This document shows positions 42,692 to 49,614 of a stretch of DNA of 64,000 nt, piece after piece; position 1 is the stretch's first letter, and the number at the start of each line of letters is the position of its first letter. The DNA is from Paraburkholderia sp. PREW-6R (GTDB taxonomy: Bacteria > Pseudomonadota > Gammaproteobacteria > Burkholderiales > Burkholderiaceae): the NCBI RefSeq assembly GCF_039621805.1, contig NZ_CP155073.1:1240001-1304000 (forward strand), in the 5' to 3' direction. The position numbers and the translations under genes were made by a program. The notes below the pieces were generated by a model that worked only from the letters and a program-made list of their open reading frames with translations, was not told the DNA's origin and did not search any database.

Positions 42692-43642
42692 ATGAACCCG
42701 ATTCTGGACCTTGCCGCCAACCCCGCCGGTTTGCAGGCGCTGCTGGGCGCGCTGGACGGTCCGCATCTGCTGGTCGGCATTTACGATCCTTCCGATCGTC
42801 TCGAATTCGCCAACGCCACCTTCAGGCAGGCGTTCCAGCTCGACGACACGACGCACCCGATGACCTTCGCCGACGTGATCCTGCATGGCGTCCTCAGGCG
42901 CTGCGGGACGCGCATCGACCGTAGCGACGTGCAGGACTTCATCGCCGATACGCAGGCACGGCGGCGCGCAAAGCCGGGACAGCGCACGTTCGCGACCGAT
43001 CTCGTCGACGGGCGCTGGTTCTGGATGAACGAGACGCTGCTCGAAAACGGCTGGCTGACCGTGATCGGCACGGAGATCTCGGCGCTGCGGCATGGCGAGC
43101 AGGCGCTGATCGCAGCGCGCGACCGCGCGCTGCACGAAGCACGCACCGACGCGCTGACGGGTCTCGCCAACCGGCGCCATTCGCTGTCGTATCTGGAGCT
43201 GACGATCTCGGCGTTCGTCCCGGCCGCCGTCCCGCTTGCCGTTGCGCTGATCGATCTCGATCACTTCAAACTTATCAACGACACTCACGGCCATGCCGCC
43301 GGCGACGCCGTGCTGCGCGATTTTGCCGATGTCAGCCGGGCCGCGATGCGGCAGTCGGATCTGGTCGGGCGAATCGGCGGCGAAGAATTCCTGCTGGTGT
43401 TTCCCGGCACGTCCGTCGACGACGCCGCAGCGGCCGTCGAGCGGATGCGCGACAGCCTCGCCGAACGAAGCGTGTTCATCCAGGGCCACGCGCCGATTGT
43501 TTATTCGTTCTCAAGCGGGGTATGCGGCGTGGAACCGACCGACGACGTCAACACGGCGCTCGCCCGCGCCGACCGCGCGCTCTATGCGGCCAAACGCACG
43601 GGCAGAAACCGGGTGGTGTCGCGTCACGCCGGACACGTGTGA
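42692..43642 (+). CDS. PAS-GGDEF diguanylate cyclase
   Basis: A 316-residue soluble protein that should make c-di-GMP from GTP. The N-terminal PAS-like domain covers about 20-130 (LLVGIYDPSDRLEFANATFR). The GGDEF domain from about 150 shows DALTGLANRRHSLSYLELTI, DLDHFKLINDTHGHAAGDAV and the intact active site GRIGGEEFLLVFPG. An RxxD inhibitory site (RQSD) is placed five residues before GGEEF, so product inhibition is expected. The start is set at the ATG after AAGAGAG; an upstream in-frame ATG at 42644 has no ribosome site. It converges on crcB with 36 bp between stops. Confidence 0.93.
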   Translation: MNPILDLAANPAGLQALLGALDGPHLLVGIYDPSDRLEFANATFRQAFQLDDTTHPMTFADVILHGVLRRCGTRIDRSDVQDFIADTQARRRAKPGQRTFATDLVDGRWFWMNETLLENGWLTVIGTEISALRHGEQALIAARDRALHEARTDALTGLANRRHSLSYLELTISAFVPAAVPLAVALIDLDHFKLINDTHGHAAGDAVLRDFADVSRAAMRQSDLVGRIGGEEFLLVFPGTSVDDAAAAVERMRDSLAERSVFIQGHAPIVYSFSSGVCGVEPTDDVNTALARADRALYAAKRTGRNRVVSRHAGHV

Positions 43643-43678
43643 GCGCTGGCGGCGTTCCGAGCCGGGCAGGCGCCGTTC

Positions 43679-44059
43679 TCAGCGTGTGACGAACGACACC
43701 GTGGCGATGCCGAGCGCCGTCATCAGCAACGACGCGCCCACGTGAACGACGATTTCGCCGGCTGCCCAGCCAAGCCGTCCGTCCTGCAGGCGCTGCACGA
43801 CTTCCGCTGAAAAACTGGAGAAGGTGGACAGACCGCCCATCAGACCGGTGATGACGAACAGCCGCCATTCCGGGGCGAGCTGCGGCGTGCGCGCAAAGCC
43901 CGCGACCGCGATGCCAATCACATAGCCTGCAATCAGGTTCGACGCCAGCGTGCCGAGCGGCAAGTCCGGCAACACGGCGTTCAGGCGGATGCCGAGCACC
44001 CAGCGCAACAGCGAGCCGAGCGCACCGCCGAGGGCGACCGCGAAGATGGACCAATACAT
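43679..44059 (-). CDS. crcB: Fluoride exporter CrcB/Fluc
   Basis: A 126-residue dual-topology-type fluoride channel with four transmembrane helices. Family motifs are [13 protein letters not shown] near the N terminus, [16 protein letters not shown], and the pore segment [15 protein letters not shown]. The start is the ATG of MYWSIF. A longer in-frame reading runs back through the fluoride riboswitch and cannot be the protein. The riboswitch 93-141 bp upstream confirms the function: CrcB lowers cytoplasmic fluoride when it accumulates. It is monocistronic here. Confidence 0.96.
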   Translation of the reverse strand: MYWSIFAVALGGALGSLLRWVLGIRLNAVLPDLPLGTLASNLIAGYVIGIAVAGFARTPQLAPEWRLFVITGLMGGLSTFSSFSAEVVQRLQDGRLGWAAGEIVVHVGASLLMTALGIATVSFVTR

Positions 44060-44152
44060 GAATGTGGGCTGGCTAAATCGGAAGAGCCGGAAATTGGACA
44101 GAACGGACAACGCAAGGGCACGCGATGCCGCGTCCGCATTTATCCGGGCGAA

Positions 44153-44200
44153 GCAGGCATCATCAGCCACGAGGGCGGTTAATGGAGAATGCCATCTCCA
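44153..44200 (-). promoter_or_regulatory. Fluoride riboswitch (crcB motif)
   Basis: Read 5' to 3' on the minus strand, GGAGATGGCATTCTCC is followed by ATTAACCGCC, a short spacer and GGCTGATGATGCCTGC. This matches the consensus of the fluoride aptamer, including GATGGCATTC, the AACCGCC pseudoknot strand and the CTGATGATGCCT terminus, and closely resembles the Pseudomonas syringae example. It lies in the crcB leader, with about 93 bp of expression platform before the start codon. No intrinsic terminator is obvious in that platform, so translational control is the simpler guess. Confidence 0.95.
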
Positions 44201-44488
44201 GCGCGCAGTCTATCATCGGGGGCGGCATGTGGGGCCAGGTTGGACGGGGCGTGCCATTATGCGCAGTGCTATCGGTGACGGAAGCGCTGCGGCGCTGCAT
44301 CGTCTTCAATCTGCTTTCTGTTTCATTCACAAAGTCCAACGTCGCAGTGGCTGCCATCGGCCGGTCGGCAAGGCACGCCGTCAAAGACTATTCAATGGCG
44401 TGCTGTCTTTGTTTTCCAGGCAAACGCCGACATAATGTCCCGTCTCTGACCCTTCCCCTGACCGCCAGGACCCGTCCCCAACGCGCGC

Positions 44489-46150
44489 ATGAGACTCACC
44501 ACCAAAGGCCTGCTGCTGATCGCGATTCCGGCCGTCTTCGAACTCGCGTTGTTGTCCGGACTCGTCAAGGCGCAGTCCGAGGCGGCGCTGGCGGAGCGTT
44601 GGGCGGTCCACAGCGAAGACGTACTGCGCCAGACCACCGCGATTCTCGACCCGGTGCTGGGCGAGTCAGTCGCGCTGCGCGGCGCAGTGCTCGCCAACGA
44701 CACGCATTTCGCCACGCCGGTGACGGTATGGATGGACGTCGACCGGCGCATCGACCAGCTGGCCGATCTCGTCGCCGACAATCCGGCGCAGGTCGAGCGT
44801 GTGGTGCAGGTGCGGCAAGCGGTCCAGGCGTATCGTCAATGGTCGGATCGGGTGCAGGACCTGTTGCATTCCGGGCGGCGCCGCGACGTGCTCGACCGCT
44901 TCCGCGAACTCGCGTCATCGGACGTGCTCGATCGCTTCCGGCAACAGGTGAGCGGCTTTCAGACCGAGGAGCGTCGTCTCGACACGTTGCGCTCCAATGC
45001 CGCCGGCGCCGCCCGTGAGCGCCAGCAAACGCTGATCGTCGCCGCGGTGTGCGGCTCGCTGCTGTTCGTCGCGCTCGCGTTCTGGCTATTCACGCGCGGC
45101 TTGCGCGGCCGGCTCGCCGCGCTGTCCGACAACGCCGGGCGGCTTGCGAGCAACGAACCGCTTGCGCCAATCGACGCAGGCGAGGACGAAATCGCGCGGC
45201 TCGATCTGACCTTGCACGAAACCAGCCGGCGTCTGCTGGAAGCGGAGCGCATCCAGGCGCGCTTCCAGGCGGATCTCACGCGCCGTACGAACGAACTCGC
45301 CCGCATCAACGAGACCTTGCGGCAGCAAACCCAGGAAAACGAAATGTTCATCTACAGCGTGTCGCACGATCTGCGCGCGCCGCTGGTGAACCTGCAGGGC
45401 TTTTCGAAGGAGCTGATCCGTTCCTGCGACGATCTGCGCGTGGCCGTGCGCGACTCGTCGCTGCCCGTGCAGACGAGGCAGCGCATCGGGCAGGTGATCG
45501 AGGACGACATCGGCGAAGCGCTGCACTACCTGCAGACAGCGGTGACGCGTGCGTCGCACATCATCGACGCGCTGTTGCGGCTCTCGCGGGTCGGCCGCGT
45601 GGAGTACCGGCAGCAGAAAGTCGAGGTGCGCGATATCGTGCCGCGCGTGATCGACGCGATGCAAGGTTCGATCCGCACGCACCGTGCGCGCGTGAGCGTC
45701 GGCGAGCTGCCGGCGGTTTGGGGTGATCCGACCGCGCTCGAACAGGTGTTCGCCAACCTGATCGGCAATGCGGTGAATTATCTGGACCCGTCGCGCGAAG
45801 GCCGGATCGAGATTGGCACGACACCGGCGCCGCCGGGCGTCCATTCGCTGAGGATTTTTTACGTGCGCGACAACGGGATGGGCATTCCGGCGGTCGCGCT
45901 GCCGCGGCTATTCAACGCGTTCCAGCGTTTGCACGGCAATGCGGTGGCGGGTGAAGGCATCGGGCTCGCACTGGTGCGGCGGATGGTCGAGCGGCACGGC
46001 GGCCGGATCTGGGTGGAGTCGAAAGAAGGCGTGGGGACGACGTTTTACGTGTCGCTTCCGGAAGGCGACGCGCGGGCGGCAAACGTGCCGCCCCAGTCGC
46101 CAGATCCGCAGCAGGCGCCCGAGCGGGAAGTGTTCGGCGATGTGCGCTAG
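44489..46150 (+). CDS. CHASE3-HAMP sensor histidine kinase
   Basis: A 553-residue membrane histidine kinase. A TM helix at about 6-26 is followed by a helical periplasmic sensor of CHASE3 type (about 27-180) and a second TM helix (LIVAAVCGSLLFVALAFWLF, about 183-202). A HAMP-like linker and coiled coil come next. The HisKA phospho-acceptor is His293 in SVSHDLRAPLVNL. The ATPase domain has the N box NLIGNAVNYLDPS, DNGMGIP, and GEGIGLALVRRMVERHGG, then a polar tail. No response-regulator gene is adjacent, so it is an orphan kinase in this window. The ligand is unknown. Confidence 0.93.
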   Translation: MRLTTKGLLLIAIPAVFELALLSGLVKAQSEAALAERWAVHSEDVLRQTTAILDPVLGESVALRGAVLANDTHFATPVTVWMDVDRRIDQLADLVADNPAQVERVVQVRQAVQAYRQWSDRVQDLLHSGRRRDVLDRFRELASSDVLDRFRQQVSGFQTEERRLDTLRSNAAGAARERQQTLIVAAVCGSLLFVALAFWLFTRGLRGRLAALSDNAGRLASNEPLAPIDAGEDEIARLDLTLHETSRRLLEAERIQARFQADLTRRTNELARINETLRQQTQENEMFIYSVSHDLRAPLVNLQGFSKELIRSCDDLRVAVRDSSLPVQTRQRIGQVIEDDIGEALHYLQTAVTRASHIIDALLRLSRVGRVEYRQQKVEVRDIVPRVIDAMQGSIRTHRARVSVGELPAVWGDPTALEQVFANLIGNAVNYLDPSREGRIEIGTTPAPPGVHSLRIFYVRDNGMGIPAVALPRLFNAFQRLHGNAVAGEGIGLALVRRMVERHGGRIWVESKEGVGTTFYVSLPEGDARAANVPPQSPDPQQAPEREVFGDVR

Positions 46151-46304
46151 CTGTCCCAGCACGTGACAGGCGCAACGCGCACGCTGCACCTGTCAGTCAC
46201 CACGATGTCAGGCCTCACGCATCGCTCGGTACGCCCGGGTCCGCTGCGCCGCACCGCGGCTGTCGAGCCGGATGTCAGCATGCGTAGCCGTGCGATTGCG
46301 GCGC

Positions 46305-46631
46305 TCAATATGCGGTGAAGAGCCGCCGCGGTTTCAGCAACTGATGGCCGCGAATGGAGCAATAGCAGCCGAACGCAAACAGAATGGCGACGCCCGCGAG
46401 CGATTCGAGCGGCGCCGGCCGCAGGCCGAGCAGGCCGTCGAGCGCAAAGAGGCAGCGGGCGACGATCAGCAACGCGGCCCACCACGAGCAGGCCGCTTGC
46501 ACGAACATGCGGGCGGCGGCCAGCCGGCGTGCGCGGTTTTCGCGTGACCCGTTCGCCGGCGTTCGCGCACAGAAAAATGCGATGGCCAACAGCGCGATGG
46601 CGAGGACGACGATCCAGTCGGTGAGTTCCAT
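46305..46631 (-). CDS. Small membrane protein of unknown function
   Basis: 108 residues with three hydrophobic stretches: DWIVVLAIALLAIAFFCA, MFVQAACSWWAALLIVARCL and PLESLAGVAILFAFGCYCSI. The start is placed at the ATG preceded by AGGAG; an ATG seven codons upstream lacks one. The 154 bp between it and the convergent kinase gene contain only a 7-bp hairpin. I recognise no family. Confidence 0.68.
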   Translation of the reverse strand: MELTDWIVVLAIALLAIAFFCARTPANGSRENRARRLAAARMFVQAACSWWAALLIVARCLFALDGLLGLRPAPLESLAGVAILFAFGCYCSIRGHQLLKPRRLFTAY

Positions 46632-46794
46632 TGAAAACGCTCCTAAGTTCACCGGCGACTATAGGAAAGCGCTTGCCCGCGCACCATCGGACGAGTCTCA
46701 AATAGCCGGACAGGCGAACGCGCCACGCGGGCGGCGCGTTCACTATCGGGACGGGGCAGGGGCGTGGCCGCGTTCGGGCCACGGGACGAGCCGC

Positions 46795-47376
46795 TCAGAG
46801 CTCGATGCGCGTGCCGAGCAGCACAAGGAACTGACGCAGCCATTCGGGATGCGCGGGCCACGCGGGCGCGGTGACGAAGTTGCCGTCGGTGATCGCGGCG
46901 TCGACGGGAATGTCGGCGTACTCGCCGCCCGCCAGTTTCACTTCAGGCGCGCACGCCGGATAGGCTGAAATGCGCTTGCCGCGTATCACGTCGGCGGCAG
47001 CCAGCAGCTGGGCCGCGTGACAGATCGCGGCGATCGGCTTGCCGGCCTCGGCGAACTGCCGCACGAGTTCGATCACCTTATGGTTCAGCCGCAGGTATTC
47101 GGGCGCGCGACCGCCGGCAATGGCGAGCGCGTCGTACTGACGCGGATCGGCGTCATCGAAGCTCGCGTTGAGCGTGAACTGATGGCCCGGCTTTTCCGTG
47201 TAGGTCTGGTCGCCCTCGAAGTCATGGATCGCAGTCTTGATGCGATCGCCCGCTTTTTTGTCCGGACAGACTGCGTCGACGACATGGCCGACCGCCTGCA
47301 ATGCCTGGAACGGCACCATCGTTTCATAGTCCTCGGCGAAGTCGCCGGTCAGAAACAGGATTTTCTTTGCTGCCAT
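46795..47376 (-). CDS. DJ-1/PfpI family protein
   Basis: A 193-residue single-domain DJ-1/PfpI protein. The nucleophile elbow [10 protein letters not shown] contains Cys119 followed by His120. A conserved acid lies near residue 15 (GDFAEDYE), and [10 protein letters not shown] forms the subfamily loop. Relatives (YhbO, PfpI, class-I glutamine amidotransferase-like) are reported as protein deglycases, glyoxalases or proteases; the exact activity is debated and not decidable here. GGAGG precedes the ATG. Confidence 0.9.
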   Translation of the reverse strand: MAAKKILFLTGDFAEDYETMVPFQALQAVGHVVDAVCPDKKAGDRIKTAIHDFEGDQTYTEKPGHQFTLNASFDDADPRQYDALAIAGGRAPEYLRLNHKVIELVRQFAEAGKPIAAICHAAQLLAAADVIRGKRISAYPACAPEVKLAGGEYADIPVDAAITDGNFVTAPAWPAHPEWLRQFLVLLGTRIEL

Positions 47377-47623
47377 CGTATGCCTCCAATTGATCTGCGG
47401 AACACATCGAACGCCAACTGGCGCTCAACGAGTCTACTCCAACGCGTTTGACAGAACCGCGACGGGCGGCCGGCCGTCCAACCGCTTGAGCATGGGCGGC
47501 AACGCACGCGCTCAAGCGGCGTGGCGCGTGACGCGCGTTTTACTGAGTGACCGTGCCGCTCAACGGCGTATCATTGGCCCGTTTTCGCACGCGGAAGCCG
47601 CTTCGAACGGCTCACACCTCACC

Positions 47624-48103
47624 ATGATTGCATCCATTGATTCTCCGTTGCTGCGGCGCGCGGCTGTCGTGCTGGTCGTGTTTGGCGGCTTGGCGGCCTG
47701 CCAGAAAAATGACGCGACCGCAGGGCAGGTAGCCGGCAAGCTGAACGACGTAGCGCAGGTCGCCGGTCAGAAAATGGACCAGGCCGCGAGCTACGTCGGC
47801 CAGCAGGTCGACGCAACCAAGGCGGCCACGGAACAGAACCTCCAGGCTGCGGCCTCCGGTCCGTCCATCAATCTCGACCCCGGTGCGCTCGCTTCGACCG
47901 CCCAGGCCAATCTGCAAAGCGCGGCCAGCGCGACCCACGCGCAACTCGGCAAGGCCGCGTCGCTGACCGGGCAGGGGCTCGAGACGGCCGGGCGCAAGCT
48001 GCAGGAATGGTCGGCGCAAAGCTCGGCTTCGGCGGCCAATGCGTCGGCGTCGTCGACAGGAACGGGCGACTCGAGCGACGCGCAAAAGCAGATGGACAAA
48101 TGA
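47624..48103 (+). CDS. Putative lipoprotein, Ala/Gln-rich helical
   Basis: A 159-residue protein with a lipoprotein signal: hydrophobic AAVVLVVFGG, then LAAC with Cys26 as the lipidation site. The rest is Ala-, Gln- and Ser-rich, predicted helical, with repeated heptad-like units (QVAGKLNDVAQVAGQKMDQA, NLQSAASATHAQLGKAASLT) and a Ser/Thr-rich end. It could be a cell-envelope lipoprotein of structural type; I do not recognise a named family. A longer in-frame reading upstream of the ATG is non-coding in character. Confidence 0.72.
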   Translation: MIASIDSPLLRRAAVVLVVFGGLAACQKNDATAGQVAGKLNDVAQVAGQKMDQAASYVGQQVDATKAATEQNLQAAASGPSINLDPGALASTAQANLQSAASATHAQLGKAASLTGQGLETAGRKLQEWSAQSSASAANASASSTGTGDSSDAQKQMDK

Positions 48104-48152
48104 CGGGCCCGACGCCTTCGGCGCGCGCCGCCTGTTTGACAGACCGCTCAAA

Positions 48153-48171
48153 TGTAACTAATGTGGTCACA
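48153..48171. promoter_or_regulatory. Candidate Rrf2 operator, site 1
   Basis: TGTAAC, seven bases, GTCACA form a near-perfect 19-bp dyad 26 bp before the Rrf2-type start codon, suited to autoregulation. Outer bases AAATGT and ACATTT extend a second symmetry. The same pattern recurs at 48736-48754 before the next gene. Confidence 0.65.
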
Positions 48172-48197
48172 CATTTCGATTGCCCGGCAGGTTTGTC

Positions 48198-48653
48198 GTG
48201 AATACGAGTAGCCGGTTTGCGTTCGCGGTACATGTGCTTGCGTTGCTTTCCCTGCAGCAGGGCGTGCCGCTTTCGTCGGACATGATTGCGGGGAGCGTGA
48301 ACACGAATCCCGTGTTGATCCGTCGCCTGCTGAGCATGCTGGCGCAAGCGGGGCTGACCACTTCGCAGCTTGGCGCAGGCGGCGGAGCGATACTCGCGCG
48401 CGCGCCGGAGCAGATCACGCTGCTCGACGTCTACCGCGCGGTGGACGACGCGCAGCTCTTCGCATTGCACCGCGAAGAGCCGAACCCGGCCTGCATGGTC
48501 GGGCGCAATATCCAGGTCGTGCTGCGTGGCATCGTCGACGAAGCGCAGCAGGCAATGGAAGCGTCGCTCGGTGCGCGCACGCTGGCCGACGCCACCGCGG
48601 ACGTGGTACGTGCTGAACGGGCGCGGGAACGCAAGCGGCGTTCGCAAGCCTGA
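48198..48653 (+). CDS. Rrf2-family transcriptional regulator
   Basis: 151 residues from a GTG start that gives the typical Rrf2 N terminus (NTSSRFAFAVHVLALLSLQQ). A TTG six codons earlier is possible but atypical. The winged helix-turn-helix spans about 10-75 with SSDMIAGSVNTNPVLIRRLL, then GLTTSQLGAGGGAILARAPE as the wing. The three-cysteine iron-sulfur motif of IscR/NsrR is missing: only one Cys is present, in EPNPACMVGRN. That places it near YwnA-like regulators that sense by other means. It is followed by a terminator and by the oxidoreductase gene that shares its operator. Confidence 0.88.
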   Translation: MNTSSRFAFAVHVLALLSLQQGVPLSSDMIAGSVNTNPVLIRRLLSMLAQAGLTTSQLGAGGGAILARAPEQITLLDVYRAVDDAQLFALHREEPNPACMVGRNIQVVLRGIVDEAQQAMEASLGARTLADATADVVRAERARERKRRSQA

Positions 48654-48704
48654 CGTGTACAGAAAGACGCACTCATCGCGAGGGCGTACAGGAACGGAAA
48701 AGAC

Positions 48705-48726
48705 GAGGCTCGCGCCTCTCTTTTTT
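48705..48726 (+). terminator. Intrinsic terminator after the Rrf2 gene
   Basis: GAGGC and GCCTC pair across a TCGC loop, followed by TC and six T residues. It separates the regulator transcript from the downstream oxidoreductase gene. Confidence 0.75.
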
Positions 48727-48735
48727 CTTTAAATA

Positions 48736-48754
48736 TGTAATCATCGCAGTTACA
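48736..48754. promoter_or_regulatory. Candidate Rrf2 operator, site 2
   Basis: TGTAAT, seven bases, GTTACA, a 19-bp dyad with the same half-site and spacing as site 1, ends 26 bp before the oxidoreductase start codon. That location favours repression of this gene by the upstream regulator. Confidence 0.65.
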
Positions 48755-48780
48755 CATCAGCCATTACAGGAGCACGAAGA

Positions 48781-49428
48781 ATGACTAAGCCATTGAAAAT
48801 CGCGTTGTTCGGCGCCACCGGCATGATCGGTTCGCGGATTGCCGCGGAAGCCGCGCGACGAGGCCATCAGGTGACGGCGTTAGTGCGCGATCCGGCGCGT
48901 GTGCCGGACGGTGTGGCGAATTTGAAGGCCGCGCAGGCCGACCTGCTCGACGCCGCCAGCGTGGGCGCCGCGCTGCGTGGTCACGACGTGGCGGCAAGCG
49001 CGTACGCGCCGCCGCCGGATGATCTCGCCGCGCTCGACCGCGCCACTAGAGCATTGGTCGACGGCATGCGCGCGGCAGGGCTCAAGCGGCTCGTCGTCGT
49101 GGGCGGCGCGGGATCGCTGCAGGTGGCGCCGGGCAAACAGCTCGTCGACACGGAGGGCTTCCCTGATGCTTACAAGGGCGTCGCGCTCGCGCACCGGAAT
49201 GTGCTGGCGCTGTACCGTGATACGGCGGACCTCGACTGGACGTTTTTCGCGCCCGCCGCGCTGATCGCGCCGGGCGAGCGCACCGGCACGTTCCGCACCG
49301 GCGTGAACACGCTGTTGGTCGACGCGCAAGGCAACAGCCAGATTTCGGCGGAAGACTATGCGATTGCTTTCGTCGACGAACTGGAGCAAGGCCGCCTGAT
49401 TCGGCAGATCGCGACGGCGGCGTATTGA
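48781..49428 (+). CDS. NAD(P)-binding Rossmann-fold oxidoreductase (SDR-like)
   Basis: 215 residues beginning KIALFGATGMIGSRIAAEAA, the glycine-rich dinucleotide loop of atypical short-chain dehydrogenases (NmrA/YwnB-like group). A middle segment KRLVVVGGAGSLQVAPG and a late DWTFFAPAALIAPGERTG are characteristic. The usual YxxxK catalytic pair is not evident. AGGAG lies ahead of the ATG. Pairing of a YwnA-like Rrf2 regulator with a YwnB-like oxidoreductase is common in bacteria, and the shared operator supports one regulon. The substrate is unknown, possibly quinone- or stress-related. Confidence 0.9.
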   Translation: MTKPLKIALFGATGMIGSRIAAEAARRGHQVTALVRDPARVPDGVANLKAAQADLLDAASVGAALRGHDVAASAYAPPPDDLAALDRATRALVDGMRAAGLKRLVVVGGAGSLQVAPGKQLVDTEGFPDAYKGVALAHRNVLALYRDTADLDWTFFAPAALIAPGERTGTFRTGVNTLLVDAQGNSQISAEDYAIAFVDELEQGRLIRQIATAAY

Positions 49429-49614
49429 AAACCGGAAGATGTGGCGCGACCGTGGGCCGACCGCGCCCGACATGAGTAGGTGGCGGCCCGGCCACGTCTC
49501 GCGGTGCAGCCCATCCTCGGCTGCAAGCTTGCTCTAACAATCCGTTACGCAACTTAGGTTGCACCGGGTAGAACTGACGCTACACTGGCGTCTCCCGTTT
49601 TCCTACGGATTGCC

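Noticed and set aside
46164..46195. TGACAGG/CCTGTCA hairpin between the kinase gene and the convergent small membrane gene
   Set aside because: A 7-bp stem with an 18-base loop and no T tract is too weak to call a terminator.
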